Part shown: positions 1 to 10,505 of the stretch, in pieces | Layout: each line of letters starts with the position of its first letter | Numbering within the stretch: position 1 is the stretch's first letter | Translations under genes and position numbers: made by a program | The notes under the pieces: generated by a model | The model's database searches: none | What the model was told of the DNA's origin: nothing | What the model saw: only the letters and a program-made list of their open reading frames with translations | Origin: Xestospongia bergquistia | Lineage: Eukaryota > Porifera > Demospongiae > Haplosclerida > Petrosiidae | DNA: 64,000 nucleotides | NCBI GenBank assembly: GCA_963965975.1 | Contig: OZ014413.1 | Location: 4,288,001 to 4,352,000, forward strand | Direction of reading: 5' to 3'

Positions 1-429
1 TTAGAAGGTTTAGACTATTGAGTGAAGTTAATAAAGTAAACAGCTCAGTCTAAAGGAATCTATGGCACTAACTTAATAAACTGTCATTAGCAGTTTAGTA
101 CGTTGGTTTGCATTAACACTCTAAAGTCTTTAAATTAAAGACTTTAGAAGGTTTAGACTATTGAGTGAAGTTAATAAAGTAAACAGCTCAGTTTAAAGGA
201 CTCTATGGGACTAACTAAATAAACTGTTATCAACAGTTTAGTATGTTGGTTTGCATTAACACTCTAAAGTCTTTAAATTAAAGACTTTAGAAGGTTTAGA
301 CTATTGAGTGAAGTTAATAAAGTAAACAGCTCAGTCTAAAGGACTCCATGGGACTAACTTAATTAACTGTTATTAACAGTTTAGTAAGTTGGTTTGCATT
401 AACACTCTAAAGTCTTTAAATTAAAGACT

Positions 430-542
430 TTAGAAGGTTTAGACTATTGAGTGAAGTTAATAAAGTAAACAGCTCAGTCTAAAGGACTCTATTTTAGTAT
501 GTTTGTTTGCATTAACACTCTGAAGTCTTTAAATTAAAGACG
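430..542 (+). repeat. 113-bp monomer with a 30-bp internal deletion
   Basis: The anchor-to-anchor distance is 113 instead of 143. After GGACTCTAT (ending at 492) the sequence jumps to TTTAGTATG, removing the GGGACTAAC segment and most of the 21-bp palindrome. I saw no second copy of this deletion, so it was not amplified within the window. Confidence 0.93.
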
Positions 543-828
543 TTAGAAGGTTTAGAATATTGATTGAAGTTAACTAAATAAACATCTCAGTCTAAAGGAC
601 TCTATGGGACTAACTAAATAAACTGTTATTAACGGTTTAGTAAGTTGGTTTGCATTAACACACTAAAATCTTTAAATTAAAGACTTTAGAAGGTTTAGAC
701 TATTGAGTGAAGTTAAGAAAGTAAACAGCTCAGTCTAAAGCACTCTATGGGACTAACTAAATGAACTGTTATTAACAGTTTAGTAAGTTGGTTTGCATTG
801 ACACTCCAAAGTGTTTAAATTAAAGACT

Positions 829-1400
829 TTAGAAGGTTTAGACTATTGAGTAAAGTTAAGAAAGTAAACAGCTCAATCTAAAGGACTCTATGGGACTAAC
901 TAAATAAACTGTTATTAACAGATTAGTATGTTGGTTTGCATTAACAGTCTAAAGTCTTTAAATTAAAGACTTTAGAAGGTTTAGACTATTGAGTGATGTT
1001 AACTAAATAAACAGCTCAGTCTAAAGGACTCTATGGGACTAACTATATAAACTGTTATTAACAGTTTAGTAAGTTGGTTTGCATTAACACTCCAAAGTGT
1101 TTAAATTAAAGACTTTAGAAGGTTTAGACTATTTAGTGAAGTTAAGAAAGTAAACAGCTCAGTCTAAATGACTCTATGGGACTAACTAAATAAACTTTTA
1201 TTAACAGATTAGTATGTTGGTTTGCATTAACACTCTAAAGTCTTTAAATTAAAGACTTTAGAAGGTTTAGACTATTGAGTGAAGTTAAGAGAGTAAACAG
1301 CTTAGTTTAAAGGACTCTACGGGACTAACTAAATAAACTGTTATTAACAGTTTAGTATGTTGGTTTGCATTAACATTTGAAAGTCTTTAAATTAAAGAGT
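829..1400 (+). repeat. 2-mer HOR, two 286-bp units
   Basis: The variant ACTCCAAAGTGTTTAAA recurs at 801 and 1087 and the variant ACAGATTAGTATG recurs about 286 bp apart (about 917 and 1203), giving a dimeric period over two units. It is weak and short, consistent with local unequal exchange. Confidence 0.7.
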
Positions 1401-1551
1401 TTAGAAGGTTTACACTATTGAGTGAATTTAATAAGGTAAACAGCTCAGTCTAAAGGACTCCATGGGACTAACTAAATAAACTATTATTAACAGTTTAGTA
1501 AGTTTGTTTGCATTAACACTCTAAAGTCTTTAAATGAAAGACTTTAGAAGG

Positions 1552-1597
1552 TTTAGACTATTGAGTGAAGTTAATAAAGTAAACAGCTCAGTCTAAA
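1552..1597 (+). repeat. Imperfect stem-loop in the first half of the monomer (example copy)
   Basis: TTTAGACT (1552-1559) is complementary to AGTCTAAA (1590-1597). After a 3-nt bulge the stem can extend by GAG pairing with CTC, leaving a 21-nt AT-rich loop. Two frequent substitutions, CTCAGTC to CTTAGTT, change the right arm in a way that would keep G-U pairs in a + strand transcript. Whether it forms in DNA or RNA is unknown. Confidence 0.7.
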
Positions 1598-1619
1598 GGA
1601 CTCTATGGGACTAACTAAA

Positions 1620-1640
1620 TAAACTGTTATTAACAGTTTA
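1620..1640. repeat. 21-bp internal palindrome (example copy)
   Basis: Perfect odd-length palindrome with left arm TAAACTGTTA, centre T and right arm TAACAGTTTA. It is present in most monomers. The TAACAGTTTA arm appears better preserved than the left arm, where AAATGAACTG, AAATAAAATG and AAATCAACTG variants are common. Confidence 0.9.
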
Positions 1641-1662
1641 GTAAGTTGGTTTGCATTAACAC

Positions 1663-1691
1663 TCTAAAGTCTTTAAATTAAAGACTTTAGA
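1663..1691. repeat. 29-bp junction palindrome (example copy)
   Basis: A perfect odd-length palindrome straddles the monomer boundary: left arm TCTAAAGTCTTTAA, centre base A, right arm TTAAAGACTTTAGA. It recurs in nearly every monomer (for example 120-148) and is among the best conserved parts of the unit. Each arm holds a smaller dyad (AAAG-T-CTTT). Some variants keep the arms while changing the centre: centre T at about 8,540 and centre C at about 48,949. A function such as cruciform formation or protein binding is inference. Confidence 0.92.
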
Positions 1692-2479
1692 AGGTTTAGA
1701 CTATTGACTGAAGTTAACTAAGTAAACAGCTCAGTCTAAAGGACTCCAAGGGACTAACTAAATAAACTGTTATTAACAGTTTAGTAAGTTTGTTTGCATT
1801 AACACTCTAAAGTGTTTAAATTAAAGACTTTAGAAGGTTTAGACTATTGAGTGAAGTTAATAAAGTAAACAGCTCAGCTTAAAGGACTCTATGGGACTAA
1901 CTAAATAAACTCTTATTAACAGTTTAGTATGTTGGTTTGCATTAACACTCTAAAGTCTTTAAATTAAAGACTTTATAAGGTTTAGTCTATTGAGTGAAGT
2001 TAATAAAGTAAACAGGTCAGTCTAAAGGACTCCATGGGACTAACTAAATAAACTCTTATTAGCAGTTTAGTAATTTGGTTGGCATTAACACTCTAAAGTC
2101 TTTAAATTAAAGACTTTAGAAGGTTTAGACTATTGAGTGAAGTTAATAAAGTAGACAGCTTAGTTTAAAGGACTCTATTGGGCTAACTAAATAAACTGTT
2201 ATTAACAGTTTAGTATGTTTGTTTGCATTAACACTCTAAAGTCTTTAAATTAAAGACTATAGAAGGTTTAGACTATTGATTGAAGTTAATAAAGTAAACA
2301 GCTCAGTCTAAAGGACTCTATGGGACTAACTAAATAAAATGTTATTAACAGTTTAGTAAGTTGGTTTGCACTAACACTCTAAAGTCTTTAAATTAAAGAC
2401 TTTAGAAGGTTTAGACTATTGAGTGAAGTTAATAAAGTAAACAGCTTAGTTTAAAGGACTCTCTGGGACTAACTAAATA

Positions 2480-3340
2480 AACTGTTATTAACACTTTAGA
2501 AAGTTGGTTTGCATTAACACTCTAAAGTCTTTAAATTAAAGACTTTAGAAAGTATAGACTATTGAGTGAAGATAATAAAGTAAACAGCTTAGTTTAAAGG
2601 ACTCTATGGGACTAACTAAATAAACTGTTATTAACAGTTTAGTATGTTGGTTTGCATTAACACTCTAAAGTCTTTAAATTAAAGACTTTAGAAGGTTTAG
2701 ACAATTGAGTGAAGTTAATAAAGTAAACAGCTTAGTTTAAAGGACTCTATGGGACTAACTCAATAAACTGTTATTAACAGTTTAGTATGTTTGTTTGCAT
2801 TAACACTCTAAAGTCTTTAAATTAAAGACTTTAGAAGGTTTAGACTATTGAGTGAAGTTAATAAAGTAAACAGCTTAGTTTAAAGGACTCTATGGGACTA
2901 ACTAAATAAACTGTTATTAACACTTTAGAAAGTTGGTTTGCATTAACACTCTAAAGTCTTTAAATTAAAGACTTTAGAAGGTTTAGACTATTGAGTGAAG
3001 ATAATAAAGTAAACAGCTTAGTTTAAAGGACTCTATGGGACTAACTAAATAAACTGTTATTAACAGTTTAGTATGTTGGTTTGCATTAACACTCTAAAGT
3101 CTTTAAATTAAAGACTTTAGAAGGTTTAGACAATTGAGTGAAGTTAATAAAGTAAACAGCTTAGTTTAAAGGACTCTATGGGACTAACTCAATAAACTGT
3201 TATTAACAGTTTAGTATGTTTGTTTGCATTAACACTCTAAAGTCTTTAAATTAAAGACTTTAGAAGGTTTAGACTATTGAGTGAAGTTAATAAAGTAAAC
3301 AGCTTAGTTTAAAGGACTCTATGGGACTTACTAAATAAAC
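2480..3340 (+). repeat. 3-mer HOR, two 429-bp units
   Basis: Four independent diagnostic variants repeat at exactly 429 bp: CACTTTAGAAAG (2492 and 2921), GATAATAAAG (2571 and 3000), ACAATTGAGTG (2701 and 3130) and AACTCAATAAACTG (about 2759 and 3188). The two units look nearly identical, so the duplication is recent compared with the flanking monomers. Confidence 0.88.
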
Positions 3341-3974
3341 TGTTATTAACAGTTTAGTATGTTGGTTTGCATTAACATTCTAAAGTCTTTAAATTAAAGA
3401 CTTTAGAAGGTTTAGACTATTGAGTGAAGTTAATAAAGTAAACAGCTTAGTTTAAAGGACTCTATGGGACTAACTAAATAAACTGTTATTAACAGTTTAG
3501 TATGTTTGTTTGCATTAACACTCTAAAGTCTTTAAATTAAAGACTTTAGAAGGTTTAGACTATAGAGTGAAAGTAATAAAGTAAACAGCTTAGTTTAAAG
3601 GACTCTATGGGACTAACTAAATAAACTGGTATTAACAGTTTAGTATGCTGGTTTGCATTAACACTCTAAGGTCTTTAAATTAAAGACTTTAGAAGGTTTA
3701 GACTATTGAGTGAAGTTAATAAAGTAAACAGGTTAGCTTAAAGGACTCTATGGGACTAACTAAATAAACTCTTATTAACAGTTTAGTATGTTGGTTTCCA
3801 TTAACACTCTAAAGTCTTTAAATTAAAGACTTTAGAAGGTTTAGACTATTCAGTGAAGTTATTAAAGTAAACAGCTCAGTCTAAAGGACTCTATGGGACT
3901 AACTAAATAAACTGTTATTAACAGTTTAGTATGTTGGTTTGCCTTAACACTCTAAAGTCTTTAGTATAAAGACT

Positions 3975-5700
3975 TTAGAAGTTTCGACTATTGATTGAAG
4001 TGAATAAAGTAAACAGCTTAGTTTAAAGGATTCTATGGGACTAATTATATAAACTGTTATTAATAGTTCAGTAAGTTGGTTTGCCTTTATACTCTATAGT
4101 CTTTAAATTAAAGACTTTAGAAGGTTTAGACTATTGAGTGAAGTTAATAAAGTAAACAGCTCAGTCTAAAGGACTCTATGGGACTAACTAAATGAACTGT
4201 TATTAACAGTTTAGTAATTTGGTTCGCTTTAAACCTCTAAAGTCTTTAAATTAAAGACTTTAGAAGGTTTAGACTATTGAGTGAATTTAATAAAGTAAAC
4301 AGCTCAGTCTAAAGGAGTCTATGGGACTAACTAAATAAACTGTTATTAACAGTTTAGTAAGTTCGTTTGCGTTAACACTCTAAAGTCTTTAAATTAAAGA
4401 CCTTAGAAGGTTTAAACTATTCAGTAAAGTTAGTAAAGTAAACAGCTCAGTCTAAAGGACTCTATGGGACTAACTAAATAAACTGTTATTAACAGTTTAG
4501 TAAGTTGGTTTGCCTTAACACTCTAAAGTCTTTAAAATAAAGACTTTAGAAAGTTTCGACTATTGATTGAAGTTAACAAAGTAAACAGCTCAGTCTAATG
4601 GACTCTATGTGACTAACTAAATGAACTGTTATTAACAGTTTAGTAAGTTGGTTTGCGTTAACACTCTAAAGTATTTAAATTAAAGACTTTAGAAGGTTTA
4701 GACTATTGAGTGAATTTAATAAAGTAAACAGCTCAGTCTAAAGGACTCTAAGGGACTAACTAAATGAACCCTTATTAACAGTTTAGTAAGTTGGTTTACA
4801 TTAATACTCTAAAGTCTTTAAAATAAAGACTTTAGAAAGTTTCGACTATTGATTGAAGTGAATAAAGTGAACAGCTTAGTTTAAAGGATTCTATGGGACT
4901 AACTATATAAACATTTATTAATAGTTCAGTAAGTTGGTTTGCCTTTATACTCTATAGTCTTTAAATTAAAGACTTTAGAAGGTTTAGACTATTGAGTGAA
5001 GTTAATGAAGTAAACAGCTCAGTCTAAAGGACTCTATGGGACTAACTAAATGAACTGGTATTAACAGTTTAGTAATTTGGTTCGCTTTAACACTCCAAAG
5101 TCTTTAAATTAAAGACTTTAGAAGGTTTAGACTATTGATTGAAGTTTACAAAGTAAACAGCTCAGTCTAATGGGCTCTATTGGACTAACTAAATGAACTG
5201 TTATTAACAGTTTAGCAAGTTGGTTTGCATTAACCACCTAAAGTCTTTAAATTAAAGACTTTAGAAGGTTTAGACTATTGAGTGAAGTTAATAAAGTAAA
5301 CAGCTCAGTCTAAAGGACTCTATGGGACTAACTAAATAAACTGTTATTAACAGTTTAGTAAGTTCGTTTGGGTTAACACTCTAAAGTCTTTAAATTAAAG
5401 ACTTTAGAAGGTTTAGACTATTCAATGAAGTTATTAAAGTAAACAGCTCAGTCTAAAGCACTCTATGGGACTAACTAAATAAACTGTTATCAACAGTTTA
5501 GTAAGTTTGTTTGCCTTAACACTCTAAAGTCTTTAAAATAAAGACATTAGAAAGTTTCGACTATTGATTGAAGTTAACAAAGTAAACAGCTCAGTCTAAT
5601 GGACTCTATGGGACTCACTAAATAAACTGTTATTAACAGTTTAGTAAGTTGGTTTGCGTTAACACTCTAAAGTCTTTAAATTAAAGACTTTAGAAGGTTT
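3975..5700 (+). repeat. Overlapping 2-, 6- and 7-mer relationships
   Basis: TAATAGTTCAGTAAG recurs at 4061 and 4919 (858 bp, 6 units). The AAAGTTTCGAC variant occurs around 4551, 4837 and 5552, that is 286 and 1001 bp from the first. The first monomer of the block is 142 bp because one G is lost (AGAAGTTTCGAC). Several superimposed periods imply successive unequal exchanges rather than one clean HOR. Confidence 0.78.
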
Positions 5701-5793
5701 AGAATATTGAGTGAAGTTAATAAAGTAAACAGCTCAGTCTAAAGGACTCTAAGGGACTAACTAAATGAACTGTTATTAACAGTTTAGTAAGTT

Positions 5794-7950
5794 GGTTTAC
5801 ATTAATACTCTAAAGTCTTTAAATTAAAGACTTTAGAAGGTTTAGACTATTGAGTGAAGTTAACTAAGTAAACAGCTCAGTCTAAAGGACTCCATGGGAC
5901 TAACTAAATAAACTGTTATTAACAGTTTAGTAAGTTGGTTTGCATTAACATTCTAAAGTTTTTAAATTAAAGACTTTAGAAGGTTTAGACTATTGAGTGA
6001 AGTTAATAAAGTAAACAGCTCAGTCTAAAGGACTCTATGGGACTAACTAAATAAACTGTTATTAACAGTTTAGTAAGTTGGTTGACCTTAACACTCTAAA
6101 GTCTTTAAATTAAAGTCTTTATAAGGGTTAGACTATAGATTGAAGTTAACAAAGTAAACACCTCAGTCTAATGGACTTTATGGGACTAACTAGATGAACT
6201 GTTATTAACAGTTTAGTAAGTTGGTTTACATTAATACTCTAAAGTCTTTAAATTAAAGACTATAGAAAGTTTAGATTATTGAGTGAAGTTAACTAAGTAA
6301 ACAGCTCAGTCTAAAGGACTCCATGGGACTAACTAAATAAACTGTTATTAACAGTTTAGTAAGTTGGTTTGCATTAACATTCTAAAGTTTTTAAATTAAA
6401 GACTTTAGAAGGTTTAGACTATTGAGTGAAGTTAATAAAGTAAACAGCTCAGTCTAAAGGACTCTATGGGACTAACTAAATAAACTGTTATTAACAGTTC
6501 AGTAAGTTGGTTGACCTTAACACTCTAAAGTCTTTAAATTAAAGTCTTTATAAGGTTTAGACTATAGATTGAAGTTAACAAAGTAAACACCTCAGTCTAA
6601 TGGACTTTATGGGACTAACTAGATGAACTGTTATTAACAGTTTAGTAAGTTGGTTTGCATTAACTCTCTAAAGTCTTTAAATTAAAGACTATAGAAGGTT
6701 TAGATTATTGAGTGAAGTTAACAAAGTAAACAGCTCAGTCTAAAGGACTCCATGGGACTAACTAAATAAACTGTTATTAACAGTTTAGTAAGTTGGTTTG
6801 CATTAACACTCTAAAGTCTTTAAATTAAAGACTTTAGAAGGTTTAGACTATTGAGTGAAGTTAATAAAGTAAACAGCTTATTTTAAAGGTCTCTATGGGA
6901 CTAACTAAATAAACTGTTATTAATAGTTTAGTATGTTGGTTTGCATTAACACTCTAAAGTCTTTAAATTAAAGACTTTAGAAGGTTTAGACTATTGAGTG
7001 AAGTTAACAAAGTAAACAGCTCAGTCTAATGGACTCTATGGGACTAACTAAATAAACTGTTATTAACAGTTTAGTAAGTTGGTTTGCATTAACACTCTAA
7101 AGTCTTTAAATTAAAGACTTTAGAAGGTTTAGACTATTGAGTGAAGTTAATAAAGTAAACAGCTCAGTCTAAAGGACTCTAAGGGACTAACTAAATGAAA
7201 TGTTATTAACAGTTTAGTAAGTTGGTTTACATTAATACTCTAAAGTCTTTAAACTAAAGACTTTAGAAGGTTTAGACTATTGAGTGAAGTTAACTAAGTA
7301 AACAGCTCAGTCTAAAGGACTCCATGGGACTAAGTAAATAAACTGTTATTAACAGTTTAGTAAGTAGGTTTGCATTAACATTCTAAAGTTTTTAAATTAA
7401 AGACTTTAGAAGGTTTAGACTGTTGAGTGAAGTTAATAAAGTAAACAGCTCAGTCTAAAGGACTCTATGGGACTAACTAAATAAACTGTTATTAACAGTT
7501 TAGTAAGTTGGTTGGCTTTAACACTCTAAAGTCTTTAAATTAAAGTCTTTATAAGGTTTAGACTATAGATTGAAGTTAACAAAGTAAACTCCTCAGTCTA
7601 ATGGACTTTATGGGACTTAATAAATGAACTTTTGTTAACAGTTTAGTAAGTTGGTTTGCATTAACTCTCTAAAGTCTTTAAATTAATGACTATAGAAGGT
7701 TTAGATTATTGAGTGAAGTTAACTAAGTAAACAGCTCAGTCTAAAGGACTCCATGGGACTAACTAAATAAACTGTTATTAACAGTTTAGTAAGTTGGTTT
7801 GCATTAACACTCTAAAGTCTTTAAATTAAAGACTTTAGAAGGTTTAGACTATTGAGTGAAGTTAATAAAGTAAACAGCTTATTTTAAAGGACTCTATGGG
7901 ACTAACTAAATAAACTGTTATTAACAGTTTAGTATGGTGGTTTGCCTTAA
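5794..7950 (+). repeat. 3-mer (429-bp) then 7-mer (1001-bp) HOR
   Basis: GGTTTACATTAATACTC recurs at 5794, 6223 and 7224; GTTGACC at 6081 and 6510; TAAAGTCTTTATAAGG at about 6111, 6540 and 7541; and CTTATTTTAAAGG at about 6879 and 7880. The steps are 429 bp, then 1001 bp. The 7-mer copy runs directly into the 3-kb duplication that starts near 7,555. Confidence 0.85.
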
Positions 7951-10470
7951 CACTCTAAAGTGTTTAAATTAAAGACTTTAGAAGGTCTAGACTTTTGATT
8001 GAAGTTAACTCAGTAAACAGCTCAGTCTAAAGGACTCCGTGGGACTAACTAAATAAACTGTTTTTAACAGTTTAGTATGTTGGTTTGCCTTAACACTCTA
8101 AAGTCTTTAAATTAAAGACTTCAGAAGGTTTAGACTATTGATTGAAGTTAACAAAGTAAACAGCTCAGTTTAATGGACTCTATGGGACTAACCAAATAAA
8201 CTGTTATTAACAGTTTAGTATGTTGGTTTGCGTTAACACTCTAAAGTCTTTAATTTATAGACTTTAGAAGGTTTAGAGTATTGAGTGAAGTTAATAAAGT
8301 AAACAGCTCAGTCTAAAGGACTCTATGGGACTAACTAAATAAACTGTTATTAACAGTTTAGTATGTTGGTTTGCGTTAACACTCTAAAGTCTTTAATTTA
8401 TAGACTTTAGAAGGTTTAGAGTATTGAGTGAAGTTTATAAAGTAAACAGCTCAGCCTAAAGGACTATATGAAACTAACTATATAAACTGCTGTTAACAGT
8501 TTAGTCAGTTGTTTTGCATTAACACTCAAAAGTCTTTAATTTAAAGACTTTAGAAGGTTTAGACTATTGAGTGAAGTTTGTAAAGTAATCTGATAGGTCT
8601 AAAGGACTCTATGGGACTGACTAAATAAACTGTTATTAACAGTTTAGTAAGTTGGTTTGCATTAACACTCTAAAGTCCTTAAATTAAAGACTTTAGAAGG
8701 TTTAGACTATTGATTGAAGTTAATAAAGTAAACAGCTCAGTCTAAAGGACTCTATGGGACTAACTAAATAAAATCTTATTAACAGTTTAGTATGTTGGTT
8801 TGCATTAACACTCTAAAGTCTTTAAATTAAAGACTTTAGAATTTTTAACTATTGAGTGAAGTTAATAAAGCAAACAGCTCAGTCCAAAGGACTCCAAGGG
8901 ACTAACTAAATAAACTGTTATTAACAGTTTAGTAAGTTGGTTTGCATTAACACTCTAAAGTCTTTAAATTAAAGACTTTAGAAGGTTTAGACTATTGATT
9001 AAAGTTAACTATGTAAACAGCTCAGTCTAAAGGACTGCATGGGACTAACTACATAAACTGTTATTAACACTTTAGTATGTTGGTTTAAATTAACACTATA
9101 AAGTCTTTAAATTAAAGACTTTAGAAGGTTTAGACTATTGAGTGAAGTTAATAAAGTAAACAGCTCAGTCTAAAGGACTCTATGGGACTAACTAAATAAA
9201 ATGTTATTAACAGTTTAGTATGTTGGTTTGCATTAACACTCTAAAGTCTTTAATTTATAGACTTTAGAAGGTTTAGACTATTGAGTGAAGTTAATAAAGT
9301 CAACAGCTTATTTTAAAGGACTCTATGGGACTAAATAAAAAAACTTTTATTAACAGTTTAGTAAGTTGGTTTGCATTAACACTCTAAAGTCCTTAAATTA
9401 AAGACTTTAGAAGGTTTAGACTATTGAGTGAAGTTAATAAAGTAAACAGCTGAGTTTAAAGGACTCTATGGGACTAACTAAATAAAATGTTATTAAAAGT
9501 TTAGTAAGTTGGTTTGCATTAACACTCTGAAGTCTTTAAATTAAAGACTTTAGAAGGTTTAGACTATTTAGTGAAATTAACTAAGTAAACATCTCAGTCT
9601 AAAGGACTCCATGGGACTAACTAAATAAACTGTTATTAACAGTTTAGTAACTTGGTTTGCATTAACAATCTAAAGTCTTTAAATGACAGACTTTAGAAGG
9701 TTTAGACTATTGAGTAAAGTTAACTAAGTAGACAGCTCTGTCTAAAGGACTCCATGGGACTAAGTAAATAAACTGTTATTACCAGTTTAGTAAGTTGGTT
9801 TGGATTAACAATCTAAAGTCCTTAAATTAAAGACTTTAGAAGGTTTAGACTATTGAGTGAACTTAGTAACGTAAACAGCTCAGTCTAAAGGACTTTATGG
9901 GACTAACTAAATGAACTCTTATTAACAGTTTTTGTAAGTTGGTTTGCATTAACACTCTAAAGTCTTTAAATTAAAGACTTTAGAAGGTTTAGACTATTGA
10001 TTGAAGTTAATAAAGTAAACAGCTCAGTTTAAAGGACTCTATGGGACTAACTAATAAACTGTTATTAACAGTTTAGTAAGTTGGTTTGCATTAACACGCT
10101 AAAGTCTTTTAATTAAAGACTTTAGAAGGTTTAGACTATTGAGTGAAGTTAACTAAGTAAACAGCTCAGTCTAAAGGACTCTAGGAAACTAACTATGTAA
10201 ACTGCTGTTAACAGTTTAGTCAGTTGTTTAGCATTAACACTCAAAAGTCTTTAATTTAAAGACTTTAGAAGGTTTAGACTATTGATTGAAGTTTGTAAAG
10301 TAAACTGATAGGTCTAAAGGACTCTATGGGACTGACTAAATAAACTTTTAAAGACTTTAGAAGGTTTAGAGTACTGAGTGTAGTTAATAAAGTAAAAAGC
10401 TTAGTCTAAAGGACTCTATGGGACTTACTAAATAAACTGTTATTAACAGTTTAGTAAGTTGGTTTGCATT
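7555..10470 (+). repeat. ~3-kb duplication, first copy
   Basis: Matches 10,506-13,565. ACTCCTCAG occurs at about 7,589 and 10,540 (offset 2951), then the offset becomes 3094 (CTTTAGAATTTTTAAC at 8841 versus 11935; the 92-bp monomer at 10265 versus 13359). The change of exactly 143 bp marks one extra monomer in the right copy, near 10,911-11,053. Confidence 0.88.
10265..10356 (+). repeat. 92-bp deletion monomer, copy a
   Basis: A 51-bp deletion joins GACTAAATAAACT directly to TTTAAAGACTTTAG, removing the right arm of the 21-bp palindrome, the GTTGGTTTGC segment and the left arm of the junction palindrome. The same junction recurs at 13359, 25800 and 28750. Confidence 0.94.
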
Positions 10471-10505
10471 AACACTCTAAAGTCCTTAAATTAAAGACTT
10501 TAGAA

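Larger units (their letters stand above)
1544..1686 (+). repeat. Representative consensus monomer (143 bp)
   Basis: This copy matches the consensus I derived by eye at every position. In monomer coordinates (1 = first T of TTAGAAGG) it contains the stem arm TTTAGACT at 9-16, AATAAAG near 31, the AGCT site at 42-45, the returning arm AGTCTAAA at 47-54, GGACTCTATGGGACTAAC at about 55-72, the 21-bp palindrome at 77-97, GTAAGTTGGTTTGC at about 98-111, and the start of the junction palindrome at 120. DraI (TTTAAA, 129-134), AluI (AGCT) and HinfI (GACTC) sites occur once per consensus unit, so these enzymes should give a 143-bp ladder. Confidence 0.95.

Noticed and set aside
1551-1565. tRNA-derived element (B-box-like GGTTTAGACT, variant GGTTTCGACT)
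   Set aside because: Only the occasional variant approaches the GGTTCGANNCC box, there is no A box at the right distance, and no cloverleaf can be drawn.
1620-1640. HNF1-like or other transcription factor site in GTTATTAAC
   Set aside because: The spacing between GTTA and TAAC half-sites is wrong for HNF1. The symmetry alone does not support a named binding protein.
1544-1686. AATAAA polyadenylation signals (two per monomer, + strand)
   Set aside because: They are expected in AT-rich repeats, and there is no gene for them to terminate.
1544-1686. CENP-B box
   Set aside because: No match to the known pattern (core TTCG...A..CGGG); the consensus has no CpG at all.
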